27,905 bases of DNA from CAYNFH01 sp964396385 (GTDB taxonomy: Bacteria > Armatimonadota > Chthonomonadetes > Chthonomonadales > CAJBBX01): contig CAYNFH010000066.1 in assembly GCA_964396385.1 (NCBI GenBank), positions 1-27,905 of the forward strand, given 5' to 3'. This document shows positions 1 through 6,975 of the stretch, one piece after another. The number at the start of each line of letters is the position of its first letter. The first letter of the stretch is position 1. The notes under the pieces are model-generated. The model had not been told where the DNA came from. It was given only the letters and a program-made list of their open reading frames with translations, and searched no databases. The position numbers were made by a program, and so were the translations under genes.

Positions 1-95
1 GCGGCCTCCTGAAGCCGGGGGGCGTACTGGTGGACGTGAAGAATATGCTGAATCCACAGACCCTGCCGAAGCAGATATCCTACTGGGGGTTGTAG
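1..95 (+). CDS. Nucleotide-sugar (UDP-glucose/GDP-mannose) dehydrogenase, C-terminal end only
   Basis: Only the last 31 residues are present, in the frame that ends with TAG at 93-95. They read LLKPGGVLVDVKN, then end ISYWGL. A hydrophobic strand followed by (V/M)DVK and a terminal Y-W-x-L is the usual end of the UDP-glucose/GDP-mannose dehydrogenase family. These enzymes oxidise an NDP-hexose to the NDP-uronic acid with two NAD+ in the cytoplasm. The stop lies two bases before the pseudopilin ATG, so the two genes may be cotranscribed. If correctly named, the gene would supply uronic acid precursors for the polysaccharide genes downstream. The call rests on a short tail and is only moderately certain; the substrate cannot be told. 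Confidence 0.6.
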   Translation, partial: GLLKPGGVLVDVKNMLNPQTLPKQISYWGL

Positions 96-97
96 CC

Positions 98-943
98 ATG
101 GATTCTCCAAAGCGCCGTCAGACTGCGTTCACGCTGATCGAGCTTCTTGTCGTGATCGCCATTATCGCAATTCTCGCAGCCATTCTCTTTCCGGCCTTTG
201 CTCAGGCGAGAGAATCGGCCCGGCGAACCTCCTGCTTGAGCAACGTCAGCCAGGTCGGCTCCGGGCTCATGATGTACGTGCAGGATTACGACGAGACCAC
301 CCCCAGCATGTACTACGTCTATCGGACGCGCCAGGCGGTGGACTACTGGAACCTGCTCCAGCCCTATGTCAAGAGCGTGGGCCTCTTCTACTGCCCGGAC
401 TACACCGCTACAGGGTGTGGGTGGCAGGAGTTCATCAATGAGCCCAGGGACCAGCGCTGCATAGGCTACGGCTACAACTGGGGGCCGATGCAGTCCTTCA
501 CCGTCACCTACACTCAGGGCGGCCTCCTGAACGACTACTTCTACACCGGTCAGGGCTATGGCGCCTCCGGCAGGACCATCGCTCAGCTCGTTGCCCCTGC
601 CGAAGTGTTCGCCTTCGGAGACTCCAACGACCTGCCCTGGTACACGGTCTCGATCAACAGCCTTCTTACTAACTTCCACGGTGCGTCCAACGCCTCCATG
701 GTTCATGGAGGGCGCGGGAATATGGCGTTCATGGATGGCCACGCCAGGAACGTGATGTGGCGCGGGGGCACCGGCATGCTAGGCTACACACCCGGGGGTC
801 GGCTGGCGCTACCCGCGAGCCCGACGGACTGGAGCAAGTGGTGCGCTGACCCCGCAGAGGTCGTCACCACCGACGTTGGCCGGATGGCTTGCTCCGACGT
901 AGCGCGCGTCGCCGCCAGCCGCATCCAATACTGGCCGAATTGA
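98..943 (+). CDS. Type II secretion/pilin-like protein with H-X9-DG C-terminal motif (DUF1559-like)
   Basis: This 281-residue protein begins with a short basic leader and a class III signal peptide. Residues 10-23 read AFTLIELLVVIAII, with the prepilin peptidase site expected after Ala10 and Glu at mature position 5. ILFPAFAQARESARR and a CLSN..Q...MMYVQDYDE segment follow. The C-terminal part contains VHGGRGNMAFMDG, where His and Asp-Gly are separated by nine residues: the H-X9-DG motif of prepilin-type processing-associated proteins. Such proteins are membrane-anchored and are thought to be assembled or sorted by type II secretion/type IV pilus machinery. They occur in large numbers in Planctomycetota and Armatimonadota genomes, and their individual roles are unknown. 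The ATG at 98 directly follows the upstream stop and gives a complete prepilin leader. No pilus assembly gene is nearby. Confidence 0.9.
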   Translation: MDSPKRRQTAFTLIELLVVIAIIAILAAILFPAFAQARESARRTSCLSNVSQVGSGLMMYVQDYDETTPSMYYVYRTRQAVDYWNLLQPYVKSVGLFYCPDYTATGCGWQEFINEPRDQRCIGYGYNWGPMQSFTVTYTQGGLLNDYFYTGQGYGASGRTIAQLVAPAEVFAFGDSNDLPWYTVSINSLLTNFHGASNASMVHGGRGNMAFMDGHARNVMWRGGTGMLGYTPGGRLALPASPTDWSKWCADPAEVVTTDVGRMACSDVARVAASRIQYWPN

Positions 944-1381
944 CCCGGCGCCACCGTTTCACTTGGAAACGCCGCCACGGAGCTCCCATGTAGTTGCTGC
1001 ACTGGCCGCATATCTCGCACGGGACCGTGGATAGCACGCCAATTCCTATGCACACCGGCGGGGAGAATCGGGCGCTGCTTGCACGGCACGCCTCCCTGCT
1101 GTACTTGACACGATGGCAGCTCGCGGATCTGCGCCAGGGCGGGTGAGCCCCCTGGGCCGGACGCGAGACAGGAAACCCACGATGGCAGTAATGGATTACG
1201 AGAGGACGGCTCAAGTTATTCGCCCCCATGCCGACAGAGACTTCGCTAGCGGAGGCATTCTGGAAGCATGCCGCCGGATTCTGCGGCGGACGTGGGTGGT
1301 TTGCCTCGTCCGCATGTCCCTGGCGGCAAACCGAACCGCGAGATAGCCCGGGCCCCTCCAGCGCCAGCGCCCCTACTTTGC
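944..1381. other. 438-bp stretch without a convincing gene
   Basis: No reading frame here looks like a protein. An open frame runs from an ATG at 1268 into the EEP gene, but its first 38 codons encode a Pro/Arg-rich segment unlike the family. A small hairpin (CGTTTC 955-960 with GAAACG 966-971) follows the pseudopilin stop but has no T-tract. A perfect TTGACA lies at 1105-1110 without a matching -10. The right-hand part holds overlapping inverted repeats, listed separately. Confidence 0.5.
1271..1332 (+). promoter_or_regulatory. Overlapping inverted repeats in the leader of the EEP gene, possible regulatory RNA fold
   Basis: Three perfect arm pairs interlock. CCGCCG (1271-1276) pairs with CGGCGG (1284-1289). 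GCGGACG (1286-1292) pairs with CGTCCGC (1307-1313). GGTTTGCC (1298-1305) pairs with GGCAAACC (1325-1332). The first and second pairs share bases and exclude each other. The second and third alternate in A-B-A'-B' order, which is pseudoknot topology. The region ends 49 bases before the ATG at 1382. Its function is unknown; in GC-rich DNA some pairing is expected by chance, but an 8-bp and a 7-bp perfect pair interleaved in 50 bases is notable. Confidence 0.3.
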
Positions 1382-2464
1382 ATGCACCTTGACCCGTCCA
1401 TTCTCACCCGCAGTGTTGCTGCTCATAAACGGGAGCGGTCAGCAGAGCGGGGGAAGGGCCTCATTCGGTCGGGGCGGGCTGCAATCCGCATTCTCACCCT
1501 CAGTCACCTCGCGTTGCTGGGGCTAATCGCCCTCGCGAATGCCGCGGGTCCGGAGCGCTGGTGGCCCAGCACCCTCAACCTGTATCTCCCGCAATGGATG
1601 TGGGGCGTGCCTGCGCTACTGCTTCTCCCTGCCTGCGCGCTCTGGCTCCGCAGATGGGCATGGCTGCCCGTACTGGCGCTGGTCTGGGTGGCCGGCCCGC
1701 TCATGGGGTTCTGCTGGGGAGGAGCGAACGCGCCGCCTGGCGCTCCCCTGCTGCGGGTGATGACCTACAACGTCAAGTGGGGGAGGGACGGCACAGGCGA
1801 GATCGTCCGCGAGATAGCGGATGCGCGGCCGGACCTGCTGATGCTCCAGGACACCGGGCGAACCATGGAGGGCCCAGTGGGCCAGTACCTTCGGTCCTGG
1901 AACGTGCGCACGTTCGGCCAATACGTCATCGCCAGCCGCCTTCCCCTGGGCAAGGCGCAAGTTCGCTGGATCTCTTTTCCGGGAGCGCCGCACACCAGCT
2001 TGCGCTGCGAGCTAACGCTGGCCGGCGCGCGCGTGGCGCTCCTCGACGCGCATCTCCTGACTCCCCGCGAGGGTCTGACCGCGGTAAAGGACGAGGCCGC
2101 AGAAGGCGGCATCTCAGAGCTGGAGCTGAACGCAGCAGACAGGCTGGTGGAGGCGCGCAAGCTGGCGGATGCCGTTCGGCGGGAGCAGGGGCCGGTCATC
2201 CTTTGCGGGGACTTGAACGCGCCGCCTCCCTCTCTGGTGTGCCGCACGCTGGAGCAGGCCGGCCTGCACGACGCATTCGCAGAGGGCGGGCGCGGCTACG
2301 GCTACACCTACGGTCATAACCTGCGCCTCGCACACTCGTACACCCGGATTGATCATATCTACCTGAGCCGGGGCCTTCGCTCGCTGCGCTGCTGGACGGG
2401 CGGCTCCAGGGGCTCCGATCACCGCCCGGTGGTGGCGGACATAGCGCTCTCTCCTGGTCCCTGA
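1382..2464 (+). CDS. Membrane-anchored endonuclease/exonuclease/phosphatase (EEP) family protein
   Basis: Starting at the ATG at 1382, the protein has 360 residues. Two or three hydrophobic segments (about residues 37-57, 70-88 and 92-112) precede a metal-dependent EEP domain facing outward or periplasmic. Domain landmarks are MTYNVKWG (Asn130), LQDTG (Asp157), DAH (222-224), CGDLNAPP (Asp277, Asn279), IDHIY (Asp324, His325) and GSDHRPV (Asp346, His347). These are the DNase I/sphingomyelinase/inositol phosphatase fold residues. The usual metal-binding Glu is Asp157 here, a conservative change. EEP enzymes cleave phosphodiester or phosphomonoester bonds; the substrate cannot be predicted. The start is uncertain: the frame is open to an ATG at 1268 with a distant GGAGG at 1251-1255, but the extra 38 residues look non-native and overlap a structured leader. 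The exosortase starts 84 bp downstream, suggesting one transcript. Confidence 0.85.
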   Translation: MHLDPSILTRSVAAHKRERSAERGKGLIRSGRAAIRILTLSHLALLGLIALANAAGPERWWPSTLNLYLPQWMWGVPALLLLPACALWLRRWAWLPVLALVWVAGPLMGFCWGGANAPPGAPLLRVMTYNVKWGRDGTGEIVREIADARPDLLMLQDTGRTMEGPVGQYLRSWNVRTFGQYVIASRLPLGKAQVRWISFPGAPHTSLRCELTLAGARVALLDAHLLTPREGLTAVKDEAAEGGISELELNAADRLVEARKLADAVRREQGPVILCGDLNAPPPSLVCRTLEQAGLHDAFAEGGRGYGYTYGHNLRLAHSYTRIDHIYLSRGLRSLRCWTGGSRGSDHRPVVADIALSPGP

Positions 2465-2548
2465 ATCCGACGAGATGCAGAGTCTGCACGTTGGCGGTGT
2501 CCACGGTACTTGAATCGTAACGATGAACCGGATAGGTAGCCCGCAGAA

Positions 2549-3472
2549 GTGCAAGGATCCCTCACGCAACCATTAGCAACCAGCCGACCGGAGCAGCCGG
2601 TGGGGTGGGTAGTGCTGGCCGTTCTGGCCACGGCCCTGGGAGGCACTGCCATCGCGCCGCTATGGCATATCTGGCAGTCTGACCCAAGCCTCTCCCACGC
2701 GCCGCTCGTGCCGCTCATCGCGGCCGGTTTGTTATGGTCGCGCCGCGACCAATTGCGGCGATGGGACGCGGCGTGTATTCCCGGTCTGTTCGCTCTCGCC
2801 GGGACGGCTCTGCTATACGTAGCCTCTTCCTGGGCGGACATCGAGTTCCTCAAACCGGTAGCATTTGCCGGGGTGCTTTGCGGCGCCATCTGGTATCTAG
2901 GCGGTCTGAGTGCGTTGAAGACGGCGGCAGGCCCCCTGGGCTTTCTCGCCTTCATGGCGCCGTGGCCGACCAGTTTTGTCGATAGGTTCGGATTCCCTGT
3001 GCAGCTCATCAGCAGCTCTTATGCCGCCCTGTTTAGCGGGCTGCTTGGCCTGCCCATCCAGCGCGAGGGAGTTCAGCTTTGTGTAATGCCGGACTCCGGC
3101 CATACGCCCATCTACAGCATTCTGGTAGCGCAGAAGTGCAGCGGCCTCACGTCTATCATGGTCCTGCTGGCACTGGGCTACCTGGTGGCGATGCACACGC
3201 CGGTGCGGCTGCGCTGGAAGGCGGCGCTGCTGGGAACCGTACTCCCGTTGGCGCTGCTCTCCAACACGGTCCGTCTCACGGTAATCCTGCTCCTGGGCGG
3301 CCACCATCACCCACTGCTTGCAGGATGGGTGCATGACCACGAGGGACCCGTGCTGATGCTGCTGTGCAGCATGGGGCTCATCGGCATCCGGGGAGCGCTG
3401 CTGTCACTGATCCATCCGCAGAAACAAGAGGAGGCTGCCGAAGTTGGCGCGGTACCGCTTACTCCTGGTTAA
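2549..3472 (+). CDS. Exosortase (exosortase/archaeosortase family transpeptidase)
   Basis: This 307-residue polytopic membrane protein has about eight hydrophobic helices. The family's catalytic landmarks appear in order: AQKCSGLTS with Cys197, LLSNTVRLTVI with Arg242, and GWVHDHEGP with His262 (or His264). In the family, Cys attacks the sorting signal of a PEP-CTERM substrate, and Arg and His complete the site on the outer face of the cytoplasmic membrane. HAPLVPLIAAGLLWSRR near residues 50-66 matches the family's N-terminal H.P.l.p region. The start is a GTG at 2549; no strong Shine-Dalgarno site precedes it. The end overlaps the EpsI-like gene by 29 bases, implying translational coupling. 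The subtype (Xrt letter) cannot be assigned by eye. A likely substrate is encoded at 6212-6844. Confidence 0.92.
   Translation: MQGSLTQPLATSRPEQPVGWVVLAVLATALGGTAIAPLWHIWQSDPSLSHAPLVPLIAAGLLWSRRDQLRRWDAACIPGLFALAGTALLYVASSWADIEFLKPVAFAGVLCGAIWYLGGLSALKTAAGPLGFLAFMAPWPTSFVDRFGFPVQLISSSYAALFSGLLGLPIQREGVQLCVMPDSGHTPIYSILVAQKCSGLTSIMVLLALGYLVAMHTPVRLRWKAALLGTVLPLALLSNTVRLTVILLLGGHHHPLLAGWVHDHEGPVLMLLCSMGLIGIRGALLSLIHPQKQEEAAEVGAVPLTPG
3428..3434 (+). promoter_or_regulatory. Shine-Dalgarno site that supports a TTG start
   Basis: GAGGAGG lies inside the exosortase coding end, nine bases before TTG at 3444. It is the only good ribosome site near the beginning of the EpsI-like frame and decides that start. 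Confidence 0.65.
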
Positions 3473-4088
3473 CCTGATCCTGGCGGGAACCCTGTTCGGC
3501 AGCTACTGGGGGCGGCGGATAGAGGCCGCGACGGTGGCACAGCCGGACTTCCTGCGGCAGCTCTTCCTGCCATTCCGTGGCTGGAAGACCAAAGACGAGG
3601 CAATACAGCCGTCAGACCTGGCCCTGCTGGAGCCGGACTCCACTCTCCTTCGAGACTACCAGGGACCGGGCGAGCAGGCGGTCTCTCTCGCTGTCATCGC
3701 CGGGCACCGCAAGCGCTCCGTACATACTCCCGGCGCGTGCATGCCCGGGGACGGATGGGAGTTCACCTCCGAGCGCGGGATGGACCTAAGCGTTCCGGGC
3801 CACACCATACCGGCGGTACGTGCTCTGATGACGAAGGACCGGCAGGAGATGTTGGTCACCTACTTCTTTACCGACGGCCAGTACTCCACAGGGAGCGTGC
3901 TCAGGTTCCAGGGAGTGCAGCTCCTCAAGCGGTTCGGTTCCCGGCTGCCGCTGGGCGCGATGGTGCGGATTATCGTGCCCGTGACGTCCACGGAGCGGGC
4001 GGCGGAGCGGCTGGCGGACGACTTCGCCCGCGCCACCGTGCCGCAGGTGCTGGGAAGCATTCGCTCCGCCCGTCTCGCGCCGGGATAA
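3444..4088 (+). CDS. EpsI-type exosortase-associated protein (DUF3485-like)
   Basis: The 214-residue protein has one N-terminal membrane anchor (about residues 5-22) and a periplasmic domain. The family signature is HTPGACMPGDGWEF (from His94, with Cys99). It is followed by a strand-rich part with VTYFFTDGQY, which resembles the W/Y-Y..G motif of EpsI proteins, and ends with a helix carrying TSTERAAERLADDF. EpsI domains occur fused to or next to exosortases in exopolysaccharide loci; their exact role is unresolved. Here the domain is a separate gene overlapping the exosortase by 29 bases. The TTG start at 3444 is chosen because of the GAGGAGG nine bases upstream and because the membrane anchor begins immediately after it. 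Confidence 0.85.
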   Translation: MARYRLLLVNLILAGTLFGSYWGRRIEAATVAQPDFLRQLFLPFRGWKTKDEAIQPSDLALLEPDSTLLRDYQGPGEQAVSLAVIAGHRKRSVHTPGACMPGDGWEFTSERGMDLSVPGHTIPAVRALMTKDRQEMLVTYFFTDGQYSTGSVLRFQGVQLLKRFGSRLPLGAMVRIIVPVTSTERAAERLADDFARATVPQVLGSIRSARLAPG

Positions 4089-4346
4089 ATACCCTGTCCC
4101 CGCGTGCATCAGAGGATTTGGTATGCACGGTCCGGGCGATGGGTGCATCTGATAGGCATAGAACCATATGGCTTTTGACAGTTGGTAGTGCGGCCGCCTT
4201 CAGTCCCCGGTGACTAGGCCGGGAGCGGGCTCATCCGTCGTTCTGAGGCGGCTGCTCGTGCGTCTACATGCGGGTGAAAGGCGATAATCCGAAGCGTTTG
4301 CCGTTGCTTCAGACCCTCAACCTTCAGCCGAAAAGGATAGATTAGA
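4089..4346. other. 258-bp intergenic stretch with competing inverted repeats
   Basis: No gene is supported. Near its left end CGTGCAT (4103-4109) can pair with ATGCACG (4123-4129), and the same ATGCAC (4123-4128) can instead pair with GTGCAT (4143-4148). ATCAGA (4108-4113) can also pair with TCTGAT (4148-4153). A small hairpin GAAGC (4291-4295)/GCTTC (4306-4310) lies before the next gene. TTGACA at 4175-4180 has no clear -10. The gap may hold a promoter for the glycosyltransferase and PEP-CTERM genes, but I cannot place one. Confidence 0.35.
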
Positions 4347-6131
4347 GTGAAGTTGAAGCGATTCAAGCTATTGTGGCAAGACTCCACCGCGCATACGGCT
4401 GGTGGAACGGAGGAGCCCAGCGAGGCCAAGTTCCGCAAGATCTTGCTCACGGTGGCCTTCCTGGTGGGGCCGCCGCTCCTGTTCTACCTCTACTACAGGG
4501 CGATGTTCCCGGGACTCGTCAACCGGGACGCGCTGGACTTTGCCCAGCTCGGCCGCAACCTGGCCTCCGGCCGCGGGTTCACGACCTTTGTGCTCCGGCC
4601 TTTGGCTCTCACGCATGGGAGCAACCCGCTGCACCAGCCGGACATAACCCACGGGCCGCTCTATCCCATTATCCTTGCGGTGGCCTTTGGCGCACTGGGC
4701 GCCAGAGACACCGTGGCGTCCTTTGTTTCCGGCCTGTTCTACCTGCTGACCATTCCGGCGCTGTACGTGCTGGGCAACCGGCTCTTTGGCCGGGCCACAG
4801 CCCTGGTGGCGACGCTGATCTTTACCTTCAACGCACTGATGCTGGAGTACGCGGCTTCCGGGCTGCACATCACGCTCTATATCTTCCTGACGACCTGCCT
4901 GCTGCTCTCCGTTCACCGCATCGCAGTGTCGGCCCAGGACAATACCGATCGGAAGGACGCCAAGCTACCTAAAGGCGCGCTGGCGATGGCAGGCATCCTG
5001 ACCGGACTGCTATACCTGACCGACCCGATCTTCTTCTGGATCATGCCTGTGATGTTGGTGGCCGTATTCGCTCTCCACCCGGCCAGGCGCTTCCAGGCGG
5101 CCATGCGGTTTGCTATTCCGCTCTGCATCCTGGCGCTGCCGTGGATGGCGCGCAATATGGCGCTTACAGGCAATCCCGTGTTTGGGCTCCGCGGCATGGA
5201 GCTCTGGATGAACACCAAGGCGCACTACCCCGGAATGGTGGCTTACCGCATGGCGCCGCACGATCTGGCGCCCGGAGTGGGGCTGCTGAAGGACGTGGTG
5301 CTCAAGATCCTGCTGGGCACAGGCCAGGTGATCCAGGGCTTTCCGCATGTTACGGCAAGCTGGGTGCTTGCGTTCCTCCTGCCGAGTCTGCTCTTCCGGT
5401 TTGCGGATCCTGCCGCCAACACGGTGCGCCGCGTGATGATGTACTGCTTCGTCGGGGTGTTTGTGGGAGTACTGCTGTTCGGGATCCAGATGCCGCTCTT
5501 CACGTCGCTCATACCGGCCATGCTGGTGTTTTCCGTGGCGTACCTGCTCTACCTGCTGCAGCAGGCGAAGCTCGGCCGCGGGGCCATGGCGGCGGCTACG
5601 GCGCTGATCGCGTGCGCTGTGGTGTACCCCTTGCTGAGCGATGTGGCGCTGAACGATCATACGGGCCGCATCAACGAGTCCGACACGGCTGTGGCGCTGG
5701 GCAAGGCCATGCCCGCCAACGGAGTGGTACTGAGCGACCAACCCACGATCGTCGCCTGGTATGCTAACCGGCCTTCCATCTGGATACCGGCGGTAGACAG
5801 CACCCTCAAGGCAGAGAGGCAGCAGTTCCCGGAGGCTCGGTGGCTACTAATGACGGAGCAGACGCGCACACTCTCCCCTGAGTGGCAATACGTCTACGAC
5901 GTTTTCCGCCAGTGGAACATGGTCTACGCAAGCCAGCGCGAAGCCAAGAAGCCGCTCCCCAAGAGCTTCCTCATCGGAGGCAAGGGGCTGCCGCTGGCGG
6001 ACTCCCTGGCAGGATTTGCCGCCGTAGAGCCGGTGGAGAGACAGGCTCCGACGGCGCTCATCGCCAGAGCGGTGGGACCGGAACAGAGGATTGGACTGCG
6101 CCCCGACGCGGAGACGTCGATAGCCCGTTAA
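4347..6131 (+). CDS. GT39/ArnT-like integral membrane glycosyltransferase
   Basis: The 594-residue protein has about ten transmembrane helices between residues 28 and 425 and a soluble C-terminal domain. After the first helix comes an outer loop with NRDALDFAQLGRNLASGRG, containing the acidic residue expected near the catalytic site of GT-C enzymes. ITHGPLYPIILA then matches the P-L-Y-P motif of the PMT/ArnT/GT39 family. These enzymes transfer a sugar from a polyprenyl-phosphate carrier to a protein or lipid on the outer face of the membrane. The start is a GTG at 4347, with an AAAAGG-like ribosome site at about 4331-4336. The gene sits between exosortase/EpsI and the PEP-CTERM protein, so that Ser/Thr-rich protein is a plausible acceptor (inference). 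A polysaccharide polymerase role is less likely but cannot be excluded. Confidence 0.8.
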   Translation: MKLKRFKLLWQDSTAHTAGGTEEPSEAKFRKILLTVAFLVGPPLLFYLYYRAMFPGLVNRDALDFAQLGRNLASGRGFTTFVLRPLALTHGSNPLHQPDITHGPLYPIILAVAFGALGARDTVASFVSGLFYLLTIPALYVLGNRLFGRATALVATLIFTFNALMLEYAASGLHITLYIFLTTCLLLSVHRIAVSAQDNTDRKDAKLPKGALAMAGILTGLLYLTDPIFFWIMPVMLVAVFALHPARRFQAAMRFAIPLCILALPWMARNMALTGNPVFGLRGMELWMNTKAHYPGMVAYRMAPHDLAPGVGLLKDVVLKILLGTGQVIQGFPHVTASWVLAFLLPSLLFRFADPAANTVRRVMMYCFVGVFVGVLLFGIQMPLFTSLIPAMLVFSVAYLLYLLQQAKLGRGAMAAATALIACAVVYPLLSDVALNDHTGRINESDTAVALGKAMPANGVVLSDQPTIVAWYANRPSIWIPAVDSTLKAERQQFPEARWLLMTEQTRTLSPEWQYVYDVFRQWNMVYASQREAKKPLPKSFLIGGKGLPLADSLAGFAAVEPVERQAPTALIARAVGPEQRIGLRPDAETSIAR

Positions 6132-6157
6132 CGGGAGGCGCAGCACCCGATGTGCTG
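6124..6157 (+). promoter_or_regulatory. Two adjacent hairpins between the GT39-like and PEP-CTERM genes
   Basis: A 12-base perfect palindrome CCCGTTAACGGG (6124-6135) includes the stop codon TAA of the upstream gene. Six bases later CAGCAC (6141-6146) pairs with GTGCTG (6152-6157) around a five-base loop. There is no T-tract, so this does not look like a terminator. It could protect the downstream PEP-CTERM mRNA from 5' or 3' decay or mark a processing site. Function is inferred only. Confidence 0.35.
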
Positions 6158-6195
6158 ACGAGGTAGCGCAAACTCGAAGGCCAAATCTCGAACTA

Positions 6196-6208
6196 GAAAG
6201 GAGGTGAA
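6196..6208 (+). promoter_or_regulatory. Very strong Shine-Dalgarno site of the PEP-CTERM gene
   Basis: GAAAGGAGGTGAA is a nearly full-length match to the anti-Shine-Dalgarno sequence, placed just before ATG at 6212. It is the strongest ribosome site in the window and suggests that the PEP-CTERM protein is made in greater amounts than its neighbours. Confidence 0.85.
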
Positions 6209-6211
6209 ACT

Positions 6212-6844
6212 ATGAAGAAGCTAATCACAGGCGGTATGGTGGCCCTGGCTTTCTTGGGCTTCAGCTCCGCCCGGTCTCTGGCGCAGGGGTCGGCAACGTT
6301 TAATGTCGACTCAAGCGTCTCGGGCGCCGGGCAGTGGCACGTGACGGTCAACGAAGTAGGCACGTCGAGTGTCTACGACATTTCCGTCATAGCCACGCCT
6401 GGCAACAACCCGGCCGCGGTGGGCCACTCGGTGAGCGTCACGTTCTTCAAGGAGCAGCAGCCGGCGAACACGCCCCTGGGCAAGACGGCCATCGGAGCCA
6501 CCAGCGGGACGGGCGGCGTGCAGCAGGGCGCTACGTTCTACGTGTGGAACCCGACGACGCCCACCTACAGCGCCAACGGAACCGTGAAGTGGAACGTGGA
6601 CAGCAGCACCGGCGCGCCGCCGGCTATTGCTACGAACGGGTCTAACTACTTCACCGCCCAGATGACGCTGGATGGGTTCAACACCCAGGCGGGGTCCGTA
6701 TGGCTGTCCGTTCAGGATGGGAGCACCAGCCTCGTCTGGCAAGGTGGAGCAACGCTTGTACCGGAAGGCGGCTCGCTGGCGCTTCTGCTTCCGGGGATCT
6801 TCCCGCTGGGGATGTTCCTGAAGCGGCGCAAGAAGGTCGTCTGA
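6212..6844 (+). CDS. PEP-CTERM-like sorted surface protein, probable exosortase substrate
   Basis: The 210-residue protein has a classical signal peptide (MKKLITGG, hydrophobic core, likely cleavage after SLA or LAQ near residue 25). The mature domain is Gly/Ser/Thr/Asn-rich and beta-strand-like with no cysteine. The C-terminus from residue 183 has three parts: VPEGGS, the hydrophobic stretch LALLLPGIFPLGMFL, and the basic tail KRRKKVV. That order is the PEP-CTERM sorting signal, with Gly at the third position where VPEPGS is usual. In this system exosortase cleaves near the motif and releases or transfers the protein at the cell surface. The mature part is not recognised. The gene is preceded by an ideal ribosome site and followed by a long inverted repeat. 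Its Ser/Thr content and the neighbouring GT39-like gene suggest glycosylation (inference). Confidence 0.88.
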   Translation: MKKLITGGMVALAFLGFSSARSLAQGSATFNVDSSVSGAGQWHVTVNEVGTSSVYDISVIATPGNNPAAVGHSVSVTFFKEQQPANTPLGKTAIGATSGTGGVQQGATFYVWNPTTPTYSANGTVKWNVDSSTGAPPAIATNGSNYFTAQMTLDGFNTQAGSVWLSVQDGSTSLVWQGGATLVPEGGSLALLLPGIFPLGMFLKRRKKVV

Positions 6845-6851
6845 CATAGAA

Positions 6852-6970
6852 GCAGGTCTCCTACCCGGGACTGCGTCGCCGCCTTCAGGCGGTACATACG
6901 GCTCTGCAAGCCGGTCCCCGGCTGGACCGACGGCCAACCGGAAACCGCACATGCCGGCGAGGAGACCTGC
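6852..6970 (+). promoter_or_regulatory. Candidate structured RNA element closed by an 11-bp perfect stem
   Basis: Eight bases after the PEP-CTERM stop, GCAGGTCTCCT (6852-6862) is perfectly complementary to AGGAGACCTGC (6960-6970). The enclosed 97 bases contain perfect small hairpins: CCGCC-TTCA-GGCGG (6879-6892), CGGCT-CTGCA-AGCCG (6899-6913) and CGGTCC (6912-6917) with GGACCG (6924-6929). The last two share two bases and compete partly. A long closing stem around several inner hairpins is the layout of many riboswitch aptamers. The right arm resembles the 3' end of the cobalamin riboswitch, but I cannot find its core motifs. A second GC-rich hairpin follows at 7008-7052. The class is unknown. 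Confidence 0.45.
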
Positions 6971-6975
6971 ATCCT

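Noticed and set aside
80..742. 220-codon minus-strand frame opposite the pseudopilin
   Set aside because: The plus-strand frame has prepilin and H-X9-DG motifs; the opposite frame has none and is a shadow.
1105..1135. Promoter at the perfect TTGACA (1105-1110)
   Set aside because: The sequence at the right spacing (around GATCTG) is not a plausible -10 box.
1268..1381. Upstream extension of the EEP protein to the ATG at 1268
   Set aside because: The 38 extra residues are Pro/Arg-rich without family resemblance and overlap the interleaved inverted repeats; kept as an alternative only.
4190..4197. GCGGCCGC palindrome as a functional site
   Set aside because: An 8-base GC palindrome of this kind is expected by chance in GC-rich DNA and nothing around it suggests a role.
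4175..4205. Promoter at the perfect TTGACA (4175-4180)
   Set aside because: No -10-like hexamer occurs 16-18 bases downstream; the region is GC-rich.
6950..6970. Cobalamin riboswitch, suggested by the GGAGACCTGC right arm
   Set aside because: The core B12-box elements such as GCCACTG and GGGAAGGC are not found, so only an unassigned structured element is reported.
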